Positions 6,272 to 13,497 are shown, counted from the first letter of the stretch. The stretch: DNA of 13,761 nt from an uncultured Solirubrobacteraceae bacterium (GCA_955652345.1 CATPBV010000127.1:1-13761); one strand, 5' to 3'. Made by a program: numbers and translations. The notes: generated by a model not told the origin, from the letters alone.

Positions 6272-7687
6272 TTGCCCCTGCCGTACCCCACCTGGCTCAG
6301 CCCTGGAGACAACGCGTGGCAGCTGACTGCCGCGACGCTGGTCGGCCTGATGAGCGTTCCCGGCCTCGTCGTCCTCTACGGCGGCGTGATGCAGAAGCGC
6401 TGGTCGATCAACAGCATGATGCTGACGTTTGCCGCGTTTGCGGTCGTGCTGATCGTCTGGGTCCTGTGGGGTTTCAAGATGGCCTTCGGTCATCCGATCG
6501 GCTCGGGCTCGGGCTTCTTCTCGACCTTTGTCGGGATCCCCGGGACGATCCTCGGCGCTGCACAGGAGGAGGGCCGAGCGAACATCCCGCTTCTGAGCGG
6601 GGGGATGCCCGGCTTCAGATTCCCGCAGTCATCCCTCGCGTACTTCCAGTTCGTGTTCGCGGCGATCACGCCGATCCTGATGCTGGGTTCCGTCCTCGGC
6701 CGCGTGAACTTCAAGGCCTGGATTCCATTCGTCGCGCTGTGGTCGACGTTCATCTACTCGATCAACGCGTTCCTGATCTGGGGAGGCGGCTGGTTCGCTC
6801 ACATGGGCGCGATCGACTACTCCGGTGGCTACGTGATCCACCTGTCGGCGGGCGTATCGGGGTTTGTGGCGGCGGCCGTGATCGGCCCGCGTTTGCAGCG
6901 AGACCGCGAGATCGATGCGCCGAACAACGTCGCGATGGTCGCGGTTGGCGCCGGGCTGCTGTGGCTGGGCTGGAACGGCTTCAACGGCGGTGACCCCTAC
7001 TTCGCCGGCGCGAACGCCTCGGCGGCGGTGCTCAACACGAATCTGTGCACGGCGGTCGCGTTCCTGTGCTGGGTCGGATGGGATTACCTCACGGGCCGCA
7101 AGCCCGGGCTGATCTCGGGAGTCAACGGGATGATCACGGGCTTGGTGGCGATCACCCCCGCTGCCGGCTACGTCAACGGCTGGGGAGCGATCGCGCTGGG
7201 CGTGATCGCCTCGAGCGTCGTCTACCTCGCGCTCAACTACCTGAGCCGGCTGCGGCCGTTCCGAAAGGTCGACGACACGCTCGGCGTGGTCTACACGCAC
7301 GGGTTTGCGGGCTTGGCCGGCGGACTGCTGGTGGGGATCTTCGCGGACCCCGCGATGCTGGTCTACCCGGGACGTGGCTCGATTCCGGGCATCTCCGCGA
7401 CGGGCCTGATCCACGGCAACTGGGTGCTGCTCAAATGGCAGTTCCTGGCCGCCGTCTGGGTGATCGCCTTCTCCGGCGCCGGAACATTCCTGCTGCTGAA
7501 GCTCGTCGGCCTGTTCGTGCCGATGCGGATGGCGGAGAAGAACATGGAGATCGGCGACACCGCCGAGCACGGCCACGAGGTGTATCCCTCCGACGTCCCG
7601 TCGTTGGGGTTCCCCGGCGGGATTCCGTCACTTCCCCACGGGCCCGCTCACGCTCCGGCTCAGCAGCCAGCCGCCTCGACCGCCTGA
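6272..7687 (+). CDS. amt: Ammonium transporter (Amt family)
   Basis: Membrane channel for ammonium/ammonia uptake. Signatures: GLVVLYGGVMQKRWSINSM (about 31-49), FQFVFAAIT with the likely Phe gate F129, IDYSGGYVIHLSAG with D182 and pore H190, GWNGFNGGDPYFAGAN, VNGMITGLVAITPAAGYV, and YTHGFAGLAGG with the second pore histidine H343. H190 and H343 correspond to the twin histidines of E. coli AmtB. About 11 membrane helices fit. The frame is open from ATG 6158, but TTG 6272 has a good SD (AAGGAG, 6-7 bases away) and gives the usual N-terminus just before helix 1, so 471 aa is preferred. The C-terminal tail (after about 430) is long and Pro/Ala-rich. No glnK/glnB or glnA gene is adjacent, which is unusual but not rare in actinobacteria. 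Confidence 0.95.
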   Translation: MPLPYPTWLSPGDNAWQLTAATLVGLMSVPGLVVLYGGVMQKRWSINSMMLTFAAFAVVLIVWVLWGFKMAFGHPIGSGSGFFSTFVGIPGTILGAAQEEGRANIPLLSGGMPGFRFPQSSLAYFQFVFAAITPILMLGSVLGRVNFKAWIPFVALWSTFIYSINAFLIWGGGWFAHMGAIDYSGGYVIHLSAGVSGFVAAAVIGPRLQRDREIDAPNNVAMVAVGAGLLWLGWNGFNGGDPYFAGANASAAVLNTNLCTAVAFLCWVGWDYLTGRKPGLISGVNGMITGLVAITPAAGYVNGWGAIALGVIASSVVYLALNYLSRLRPFRKVDDTLGVVYTHGFAGLAGGLLVGIFADPAMLVYPGRGSIPGISATGLIHGNWVLLKWQFLAAVWVIAFSGAGTFLLLKLVGLFVPMRMAEKNMEIGDTAEHGHEVYPSDVPSLGFPGGIPSLPHGPAHAPAQQPAASTA

Positions 7688-7704
7688 GCCTCGACGGCGT
7701 TGAC

Positions 7705-8019
7705 TCAGTCCCGCCGCCCGGTCAGGCCCGCGCTGCTCAGCGCTCGCCTGAGGAGTCCGGGCGAGCGGGGCTGAGTCCGCAGCCACTCGTCGCGGGCGGG
7801 GAGCTTCCCCGCCCGCCTCGCGGCCATGACGCACTCGGTATGCGCGTGGCGCCGACGGCTGCTGTCGCCCTCCGGCACAAGCAGCATGTGCTCGCTCAGC
7901 GCCGGCAGGTAGCGACCGCAGAGCGGACATACGTAAGTCGCCGGCTTGCGGTTGTGCGCGCGGCGCACCTGCCACCAGCGAGCGTTCGCGAGCCTCGACT
8001 TGGCCATCCGTCGAAGCAT
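7705..8019 (-). CDS. Small putative zinc-binding protein (104 aa)
   Basis: The product starts MLRRMAKSRLANARWWQVRR. It contains C31-x2-C34 (VCPLCGRYLP), H44, H58/H60 and H60-TE-C63, a spacing that could bind one zinc ion; the rest is Arg-rich. I recall similar short 'MAKSRLANARWW..RRAH' proteins in Thermoleophilia, but no function. ATG 8019 is chosen because GGAG lies about 6 bases before it; ATG 8007 (MAKSR) is the alternative. It converges on amt with a 17-bp gap and is divergent from the DUF6812-like gene. Confidence 0.65.
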   Translation of the reverse strand: MLRRMAKSRLANARWWQVRRAHNRKPATYVCPLCGRYLPALSEHMLLVPEGDSSRRRHAHTECVMAARRAGKLPARDEWLRTQPRSPGLLRRALSSAGLTGRRD

Positions 8020-8043
8020 CGCAGCTCCAGGTGAGCCTCACGC

Positions 8044-8057
8044 TATCGTCGCAACCC
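8044..8057 (+). promoter_or_regulatory. -10-like TATCGT, 8 bases before ATG (leaderless)
   Basis: TATCGT at 8044-8049 ends exactly 8 bases before ATG 8058, and no SD is present. The same hexamer and spacing precede ATG 8419. Confidence 0.45.
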
Positions 8058-8315
8058 ATGGACCAACGCTACGAGCGAGTTCTGATCGAGACCGACCGCC
8101 ACCGGATCACCGGGCGTCTGAATCTCCCGCGCGAGGGCTACCGGAGCCGCCTGACCGACTACCTCAACTCCGCCGAGCGAGCTTTCCTTGCGCTCACCGA
8201 CGTCGAGATCACGCCGCTCGACGGAGGCACGCCCGAGAGCCGGCCGTTCCTCGCCCTGTCTGTGCGGCACGTCGTGATGGTGGTGCCCGAAGACACCGAG
8301 GAACCCGGCGATTAG
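8058..8315 (+). CDS. DUF6812-like protein (85 aa)
   Basis: The product reads MDQRYERVLIETDRHRITGR, then LPREGYRSRLTDYLNSAERA, then VEITPLDGG and an ending in acidic residues. The order 'ETDR.RI.G...LP..GYRSRLTDYLN....F..L..VEI.PLDGG' matches my recollection of the DUF6812 family, small cytosolic beta-rich proteins of unknown role. The frame opens at GTG 8031, but ATG 8058 with the -10-like TATCGT 8 bases upstream fits better. Divergent from the zinc-ribbon-like gene with a 38-bp gap, so the two promoters must overlap. Confidence 0.7.
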   Translation: MDQRYERVLIETDRHRITGRLNLPREGYRSRLTDYLNSAERAFLALTDVEITPLDGGTPESRPFLALSVRHVVMVVPEDTEEPGD

Positions 8316-8363
8316 CGGCAGACCGTGGGCGAACCGGTCCGGCGGGCAGGGGGGCCGGGCCGG

Positions 8364-8378
8364 CCAAAGCCCTTGGCG
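8364..8378 (+). terminator. Weak hairpin after the DUF6812-like gene
   Basis: GCCAA and TTGGC form a 5-bp stem around AGCCC, within a very GC-rich stretch. No T-run follows. Possibly a weak terminator. Confidence 0.2.
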
Positions 8379-8404
8379 GCTGTTACCACCTGGCTCACCG
8401 GAGG

Positions 8405-8418
8405 TATCGTTAATCACG
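8405..8418 (+). promoter_or_regulatory. -10-like TATCGT, 8 bases before ATG (leaderless)
   Basis: TATCGT at 8405-8410 ends 8 bases before ATG 8419; there is no SD. TGTTAC at 8381-8386 (18-base spacer) is at best a weak -35. Confidence 0.45.
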
Positions 8419-9066
8419 ATGGCAACGCACCCCGCCAACCAGCTGGACGGCCTCAGCCGTAGCGAGGTCCTGCGCGCATCTCCCCGGATGTTCGAGTCCG
8501 AGCTGCTCGAGCGGTTCTCGCGCGTTCATCCCGCGGTGCCGCCGCTCCTGTTCGGCCCGGTGATCCTGCTGGCGCTGGTCGAAGGGATCGTCCACGGAGC
8601 CGGGTGGGGCACCGTCGCCTGGGTCGCGGGCGGCTATCTGTTCTGGACGCTCACCGAGTACTGGCTCCACCGGATCGTGTTCCACTTCGAGCCGGAGAAG
8701 GGCATCGGAGCGAAGCTTCACTGGATCATCCACGGCGTCCACCACGACCACCCGAATGATCCGCTGCGGCTCGTGATGCCCCCGTCGGTCAGCGTCCCGC
8801 TTGCGGCGCTATTCGTGTGGGGCTTCTACCTCGTACTGGGCAGCCCCGGCTTCATGCCGTTCGCCGCGGGGTTCCTCGGCGGCTATCTGTTCTACGACAT
8901 GCTGCACTACCACGTGCACCACCACCGCCCAAAGACCGCGCTCGGCAAGCGGCTCCGCGAGCTGCACATGCGCCACCACTTCCAGGACCACGAGCGCGGA
9001 TACGGGGTGAGCGCTCCGTTCTGGGATCACGTCTTCGGCACCACGCTGAGGGATCGCGCGCGCTGA
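8419..9066 (+). CDS. Fatty acid hydroxylase / sterol desaturase superfamily membrane protein
   Basis: Di-iron membrane oxygenase, 215 residues. The histidine boxes are complete: H84-x4-H89 (HRIVFH), H101-x3-H105-x2-HH (HWIIHGVHHDHPND), H163-x-H165-x-HHH, and H183-x2-HH with H191 and a final WDHVFGT (H204). The order and the HHDHPND phrase resemble fatty-acid 2-hydroxylases (FA2H/Scs7) without the cytochrome b5 domain. Hydrophobic segments lie at about 42-60, 66-80, 124-142 and 145-162. It would hydroxylate a membrane lipid acyl chain; the exact substrate is unknown. The start ATG 8419 is supported by the -10-like element 8 bases upstream. No obvious redox partner gene is adjacent. Confidence 0.9.
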   Translation: MATHPANQLDGLSRSEVLRASPRMFESELLERFSRVHPAVPPLLFGPVILLALVEGIVHGAGWGTVAWVAGGYLFWTLTEYWLHRIVFHFEPEKGIGAKLHWIIHGVHHDHPNDPLRLVMPPSVSVPLAALFVWGFYLVLGSPGFMPFAAGFLGGYLFYDMLHYHVHHHRPKTALGKRLRELHMRHHFQDHERGYGVSAPFWDHVFGTTLRDRAR

Positions 9067-9073
9067 CAGCTTG

Positions 9074-9090
9074 ACCGGCGTGGAGCCGGT
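9074..9090 (+). terminator. Short hairpin after the hydroxylase gene
   Basis: ACCGGC and GCCGGT form a 6-bp stem with loop GTGGA, followed by TT. It lies 8 bases after the stop codon; a modest intrinsic terminator candidate. Confidence 0.4.
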
Positions 9091-9120
9091 TTGACTGGTT
9101 TCGTGCGAGGCGGCTAGGCT
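9091..9120 (+). promoter_or_regulatory. Promoter of the Asp-box propeller gene
   Basis: TTGACT (9091-9096) and TAGGCT (9115-9120) are separated by 18 bases, a good housekeeping-type promoter. Transcription would start near 9127, giving a leader of about 55 bases that contains the 9133-9160 palindrome. Confidence 0.5.
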
Positions 9121-9132
9121 GCCCCGTTCGCT

Positions 9133-9160
9133 CCGCAGGGCAGGCGTGCCTGGCCTGCGG
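9133..9160 (+). repeat. Long near-perfect inverted repeat in the propeller gene leader
   Basis: The arms CCGCAGGGCAGGC and GCCTGGCCTGCGG are 13 bases each with one mismatch and a 2-base centre. As RNA this is a 12-bp stem with loop CGUG. It sits between the promoter and the SD, so it could be an operator, an attenuator or a leader hairpin; it could also end transcription from the upstream gene. Confidence 0.7.
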
Positions 9161-9182
9161 ATTTACGACAGCGGAGGCGTCG

Positions 9183-10517
9183 ATGAGAAGACCGCGGCGG
9201 TGCACTCCAACATATTTCAGGAGAACCGCGGCGCTCGCGGGACTCGTCATGCTGCTGCTTGCGACTCCGGCATCCGCGGCGCCGATCGCCACCGTCAGCG
9301 CTGCGTGCCCCGGCCAGAATGCCGAGGTTGAGCAGGCGGCCGACCGCTCGCTCGGCTACGTCTACGAGATGTGGATGGGGTGCGGGCCGGGTGCAATCGG
9401 GTTCGCGCGCTCGACCGATGGCGGCCGCACGTTCGACCCGCCGTTCGCGCTCCCGGGCACGGAGGCCAACGCCTGGGACCCCGCGATCACGGTCGCGCCG
9501 AACGGGACGGTGTACGCAGTGTTCATGCGGGCGAGAGCCGACCGGACCTATCCGGTCCTTGACGCCTCGTACGACCACGGCCGGACGTTCACGCAGGTCT
9601 CGGCACTGATCCCTCCGCAACGCAACAACTGGGGCGACCGTCCTTTCGTCGCGGTCGCTCCCGACGGCACCGTGTACGTGACCTGGGACTACGGCCCGGA
9701 ATCAAAGTCGGTCACCTATATCTGCAGCCCCGTGGGGAGTTGTTCGTTCGCGACCGGCGACCTGAACGTCGTCATCCAGAAGTCGAGCGATGGCGGGAAG
9801 ACGTGGAGCCCGATCACGCCGATCAGCCCTGGCTTTCCAGCAAGCGGAGCCGACAGCGCCCCGCTCGTGATCGAGCCGGGTGGCCGGATCGACGTGCTCT
9901 ATCAGGGCTACCGCGTGACGAACCCGAAGACGTACACGCTCGCGCCGGCAAACAGCTACTTCAGCTCCTCGACCGATGGCGGCGCAACCTGGTCGCCACC
10001 CGTCGCGGTCGGCGCACAGGGCGGGACGATGTCGCTCGCCGAGTGGTGGATCGATGGGGCGATCGCGATCGACGCGGGCGGAGATCTGTACGCCACTTGG
10101 GACACCCAGGGCCGCAGTCCCGGCGGCGGCGACAACGACATCGGCTGGCTCTCGTTCTCGACCGACCACGGCGCGACCTGGTCCGCGCCCATCCAGGTCC
10201 CCGCCGATCGCAAGCCGGTCCCCCACGTCGTCGAGGTTGCAGGCGGAGCGCCTGGGATCGCGTACGTCGGCTGGCTATCGGACAGCAGCCCGAACGGGTA
10301 CGCGCAGTACTTGCGGACGTTCTCGATCGCCCGGGGCTGGCTGACGGAGGCGATGCGGGTGTCGAGGGCGTTCGGTGATCCGGCGATCTGGCCCGGAGAC
10401 ACGTTCGGCATCTCGGCGCTGTCGCCGAGCACCGTGGTGCTCAGCTGGGGCAGCGCGGTGCCAGGTTCCAGGCACCAGTCGGAGATCTACTCGACCCGGA
10501 TCATGCAAGCGCGCTGA
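9183..10517 (+). CDS. Secreted Asp-box beta-propeller protein (sialidase/BNR-like)
   Basis: The 444-residue product has a Sec signal peptide: basic N-terminus RRPRR, hydrophobic core about 16-27, likely cleavage after ASA near residue 32. Five Asp-box motifs are visible: STDGGRTF (77-84), SYDHGRTF (129-136), SSDGGKTW (201-208), STDGGATW (263-270) and STDHGATW (326-333), spaced about 50-70 residues as in a six-bladed propeller of the sialidase/BNR superfamily. Asp boxes are structural and do not prove sialidase activity; I could not confirm the catalytic Arg triad, Tyr or Glu, so an export-localised glycan- or protein-binding role is equally possible. ATG 9183 follows GGAGG by 5 bases. A promoter and palindrome precede it. 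No sugar-use genes are adjacent. Confidence 0.8.
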   Translation: MRRPRRCTPTYFRRTAALAGLVMLLLATPASAAPIATVSAACPGQNAEVEQAADRSLGYVYEMWMGCGPGAIGFARSTDGGRTFDPPFALPGTEANAWDPAITVAPNGTVYAVFMRARADRTYPVLDASYDHGRTFTQVSALIPPQRNNWGDRPFVAVAPDGTVYVTWDYGPESKSVTYICSPVGSCSFATGDLNVVIQKSSDGGKTWSPITPISPGFPASGADSAPLVIEPGGRIDVLYQGYRVTNPKTYTLAPANSYFSSSTDGGATWSPPVAVGAQGGTMSLAEWWIDGAIAIDAGGDLYATWDTQGRSPGGGDNDIGWLSFSTDHGATWSAPIQVPADRKPVPHVVEVAGGAPGIAYVGWLSDSSPNGYAQYLRTFSIARGWLTEAMRVSRAFGDPAIWPGDTFGISALSPSTVVLSWGSAVPGSRHQSEIYSTRIMQAR

Positions 10518-10545
10518 GGCAACGCCCCGCATTCTGAACTCGTTC

Positions 10546-10574
10546 TTGACCCGCTCGTCCCTGCGAGAGATAAT
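10546..10574 (+). promoter_or_regulatory. Strong promoter upstream of the decayed Tat-protein gene
   Basis: TTGACC (10546-10551), a 17-base spacer and GATAAT (10569-10574) form the best sigma-70-type promoter in the window. It would start transcription near 10581, about 30 bases before the expected start codon. Confidence 0.6.
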
Positions 10575-10610
10575 GAAAGCTCATCATCCTTCGCTCGGGA
10601 GGGGGGCCAA

Positions 10611-11486
10611 ATAGAGTCTCAGCTCGTAGGTGCTTCTGCGCTCAACAGGCGCAGGTTCGTTCAGGCCGGAGCCGTCGCGGCCGCCGGTGTCGCCGGGTCG
10701 CTGACGTGGCCCGCTCGCGGTGCCGCATCAAGCGGCAGCGGGCTCGCCCATCACGCCGTCGTGCCGCCCAATCCGATCCCCGGAGGGCTCGCCCCGGGAA
10801 TCCACGTCTGGGCGCCGGGCGATCCCACCGTGACCTTGCCGCTCTCCGGCACCAAGCTGATGGGGTTCGATGTCGACCCCACCACGATCGAGGACTTCAG
10901 CGGCTTCTCCGCGGTGGCCTTCCACGTGGGCACCGCGACCGGCAGCGACGGGAAGACCTACAACCTCGAGACCGACCTGCGGACCTTCAAGGGCGAGTAT
11001 GTCGCCTCGGACGGTACGCGGCGCTTCGGGACGTTCGCCTTCATATGAGTGGACCTCTACGAGCCCGGTTCGGGCGCGCATGTTCACGATTTCAACCGTG
11101 GGATCCTCGCGTCAGGCCTTTTCTGGACGATGCCGGTCGCTGAGGAAGCTCTGCGCATCAGTAACGACGGCCGCCATGCGGTGCTTAACGTCCACGACGC
11201 GGTCGTGATCGACAGTTTCGCGTTCGGCAGCGGGGCGGAAGGCACGCCGGGCACCGTGAGCGTTCACGTCGAATGGCACGCGACCGGGCCAACCGTTGAG
11301 CGCGGCAAAGGCAAGGCCGTGGGACCCAAGGACCCAGGCGCCTTTCGCGGGCGGTTCGAGGTGGCGGTGTCTACGGCCGAGTTCACAGGCTCAGAGTTCG
11401 GCTTCAGCTTCAGCTCAAACCCCGGGGTCAGCACCGCGAAGACGTTTGCCGAGATGGGCCGGGAGCGCAACGGCAGCTTCCTGTAG
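10611..11486 (+). pseudogene. Tat-exported protein gene with lost start codon and premature stop
   Basis: A single frame runs from 10611 to TAG 11484-11486, interrupted only by TGA at 11046-11048. Near the 5' end it reads LNRRRFVQAGAVAAAGVAGS, a twin-arginine signal peptide. GGGAGGGGGG stands where an SD should be, and 8 bases after GGAGG the frame has ATA instead of ATG. No ATG, GTG or TTG exists in frame before the RRR motif. After the signal: APGIHVWAPGDP, FSAVAFHVGTATG, TFKGEYV, [TGA], VDLYEPGSGAHVHDFNRGIL, VSVHVEWHATGP and a conserved-looking end GSEFGFSFSS, AEMGRERNGSFL. I recall intact actinobacterial homologs of this unnamed family. Restart at GTG 11049 has no SD. Promoter and SD are intact, so decay looks recent, unless ATA initiation or sequencing errors explain it. 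Confidence 0.7.
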
Positions 11487-11507
11487 TTGAAGCCCTTGTC
11501 AGTTCCG

Positions 11508-11525
11508 CCAGCCTGATCCGGCTGG
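11508..11525 (+). terminator. Hairpin after the Tat-protein pseudogene
   Basis: CCAGCC and GGCTGG form a 6-bp stem with loop TGATCC, 22 bases past the stop. There is no T-run, so it is a candidate only. Confidence 0.3.
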
Positions 11526-11535
11526 AGGGCGCAGC

Positions 11536-11670
11536 GTGACCGAAGACGACTCGTTGGAACAGCTCGTGCGGTCGAATCGACGATTCACCCGACCGTTGCC
11601 AAGAGTGCCGCGCTTGCGGGACTTCCGCGGGAGCGGAGAGGGCGGGATTCGAACCCGCGAAGGAGCGTGA
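11536..11670 (+). CDS. Short ORF running into the tRNA-Ser gene (44 aa), doubtful
   Basis: GTG 11536 has GGAGG about 7 bases upstream and encodes VTEDDSLEQLVRSNRRFTRP, then a basic stretch; the last residues (EGGIRTREGA) are translated from the antisense of the tRNA-Ser(GCT) gene. The acidic start and the SD look gene-like, but the C-terminus cannot be native. It may be the 5' remnant of a gene cut off at the tRNA, or chance. No family recognised. Confidence 0.25.
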   Translation: MTEDDSLEQLVRSNRRFTRPLPRVPRLRDFRGSGEGGIRTREGA

Positions 11671-11722
11671 ACCCCTTACTCGCTTAGCAGGCGAGTGCCT
11701 TCAGCCACTCGGCCACCTCTCC
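11634..11722 (-). tRNA. tRNA-Ser(GCT)
   Basis: The minus strand folds as a class II tRNA: acceptor stem GGAGAGG/CCTCTCC, D-arm GGCCGAGTGGCTGAAGGC, anticodon stem CTCGC/GCGAG with loop CTGCTAA (anticodon GCT, reads AGC/AGT), long variable arm, and T-arm GCGGGTTCGAATCCCGC. Discriminator G; CCA is not encoded. TAGACT on the minus strand (11741-11736) is a plausible -10 just upstream. Confidence 0.95.
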
Positions 11723-11803
11723 CGGGCCTCGGGGCAGTCTAGCTAGTGCTGGATGCCCCGCGGAGAGCCGCGCCCACGGCTAGCATCGATGAGGCAGAGC
11801 CAC

Positions 11804-11891
11804 GGAGGGGTGGCAGAGCGGTCGAATGCACCAGTCTTGAAAACTGGCGACCGGGCATACCGGTCCGCGGGTTCGAATCCCGCCCCCTCCG
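11804..11891 (+). tRNA. tRNA-Ser(TGA)
   Basis: Class II tRNA: acceptor GGAGGGG/CCCCTCC, D-arm with GGCAGAGCGGTCGAATGC, anticodon stem CCAGT/ACTGG with loop CTTGAAA (anticodon TGA, reads TCN mainly TCA), long variable arm with CCGG/CCGG pairing, T-arm GCGGGTTCGAATCCCGC. Discriminator G; CCA not encoded. It points away from tRNA-Ser(GCT), 81 bp between them; TAGCAT at 11781-11786 may be its -10. Confidence 0.95.
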
Positions 11892-13165
11892 CTGCAGCCA
11901 CGGGCTTTCGCACCGGCCACGTTGGACGTAGGCGTACGGTCAGGGACGCCCCCCGAGCCAGGGGCCTCGCTTCCACGGTCAGCGATCGGGGTACCACCTC
12001 GGACGCTTCGGTGATCGTCTCGCACGCGACCAGCAGCGTTAGCACCAGCGTGACTGCGGCGGGCGTCGCCCAGGCGGGCAGGCCGTGGGCCAACGCGATG
12101 ACGGCGAGGCAGGAACCTGCGGCCCCGAGCTTCAGCCAGCTGAGCGTCTCGAGCAAGCGAAGGCGGAACGCGGCGTGGCCGATCAGGTAGAGCGCGACGC
12201 CGCCACACAGGGTCAGCCGGGCAGCCGTTGATAGGGGACTTTCGCCGTGAGCAACCGCGATCTTGGCGCCGACGGCGAAGATGATGATTCCCGCGACCAG
12301 GATCAGGTGCAGGTAGCTATAACCGTCGGCGGCTGCGATCACCGGGTCGCGGTGCGCAGCGAGCCTTGCCTCGGCCGCTGCCGCGAACCGGTCGAAGTAC
12401 GTCCACCAGAGCCCGATCGTGATGAGCAAGGCGAATGAGATGGCCGCAGCCGTTCCGCGGTCAGGGCGTGCCCGTTGGCGCCGAGGCCAATCGACACGAT
12501 CGATTCGCCCAGGCAGATGATGATGAACATGCTGTAGCGCTCGGCGAAGTGAGCGACTGCCACGCGCTGAAGGCCGCGCAGGCGCTCCCGCGTCAGCCAG
12601 GCTGGTCCGGCATAGTCGATCGCGGCGGCTGCCACCCACAGGATGATCCGCAGCGTGCCGGAGGCGAACGATCCTCCGACGAGTAGCGCCATGCCGATTG
12701 CGACGGTGACCGCGAACCCTGCGATCGCGGCCAGCGATGCGTTACCGCGACGTGACGCATCGATGTAGAGCCCGAGGTGCAGCAGCCTGACGAGCGCGTA
12801 CGTCGCCGCAACAGCGTGCCGTCGCGACCGAACGCGTGCGGCACGGCGACTCCCACGATGAAGATCAACGCGGTCGCCACGAGCAGCACGACGCGGAACG
12901 TCAAAGCGTCCGGATCCTGCGCGTTCGTCGCCCACACGAATGCCGACCACGCCCACCACATGAGAGCGAGCACGAGCATCGCGCGACCCAGCCCACTCCA
13001 GCTGAGGTCGTGGCTCAGCAGCGTCGTGACCTGGGTCACGGCGAATACGAACACGAGGTCCCACAGCAGCTCGACCGGCGTCGTCGAGCGCTCCGCAGCC
13101 GCCTCCGGCTCGCCCGCTTCGACCGTTGGCTTCACCTCGGTGCATGGGCTATCAGGCGTTTGCAC
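11892..13165 (-). pseudogene. ltrA: ltrA-like gene split by two frameshifts
   Basis: LtrA family (PF06772, 'low temperature requirement A') membrane protein, function uncertain. GTG 13165 with GGAG 7 bases upstream starts the first frame, which contains PVELLWDLVFVFAVTQVTTLL's core at residues 30-49 and runs to AFGRDGTL. At about 12810-12812 the reading must shift to continue as AATYALVRLLHLGLYIDASR, then HFAERYSMFIIICLGES and SIGLGANGHALTA, the LtrA signature. At about 12455-12458 it shifts again to GTAAAISFALLITIG, LWWTYFDRFA and YSYLHLILVAGIIIFAVGAK. Both shifts fit loss of one base (GCGGGA to GCGGA in the second). The three parts sum to about 400 residues, the family's usual size. No natural stop is seen before the tRNA-Ser gene, so the 3' end given is approximate. 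Real decay or sequencing indels are both possible. Confidence 0.8.
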
Positions 13166-13423
13166 TTCGTGCTCCGAACGGACGTTGGATGTTCAGCGCA
13201 CCGGACCCGTCCGGCCGCTCCTGCCCGGCCAGCTTGCCGAGAGCTCGCACGAGCGCTTCCCACTCGCGTCGACGACCCGCGGGGGCGGGGTCTGCGTTTG
13301 GTAGGCGCTGTTCGCGGCGTTTCGCTTGCACGACTGGCCATTCTGCTGGCCCACCAGCATTCGCGCGAGCCCCCCACCCCGATGTTTCGGCGTCCCTGCG
13401 CCGAGGTTAGAATCGACGTCCAG
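13166..13423. other. Gap upstream of ltrA and tRNA-Arg, no gene seen
   Basis: This 258-bp stretch separates the ltrA-like start from tRNA-Arg. It contains the tRNA promoter. Open frames across it on both strands run through the tRNA gene and are not credible. Confidence 0.6.
13408..13413 (+). promoter_or_regulatory. -10 element of tRNA-Arg
   Basis: TAGAAT ends 10 bases before the mature 5' end of tRNA-Arg. A TTTCGG 17 bases upstream is a poor -35. Confidence 0.4.

Positions 13424-13497
<74 letters not shown>

Noticed and set aside
6629..7576. Long minus-strand open frame (315 codons) opposite amt
   Set aside because: Asp/Arg/His/Gln-rich product with no family features, fully antisense to a certain Amt gene; a GC-skew shadow.
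7045..8034. 329-codon plus-strand frame crossing the end of amt and the zinc-ribbon-like gene
   Set aside because: Shifted frame of amt followed by the antisense of the next gene; product is Arg/Pro-rich without hydrophobic structure.
9702..10378. Long frames on both strands within the propeller gene
   Set aside because: They overlap the five Asp-box motifs in other frames and have shadow-type composition.
11046..11048. TGA in the Tat-protein gene as a selenocysteine codon
   Set aside because: No SECIS-like hairpin seen right after it, no selenium genes nearby, and the start codon is also lost; decay is simpler.
11743..12000. C-terminal extension of the third ltrA frame through the tRNA-Ser region
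   Set aside because: Translation of tRNA antisense; the native LtrA end must lie earlier, so it was not counted as protein.
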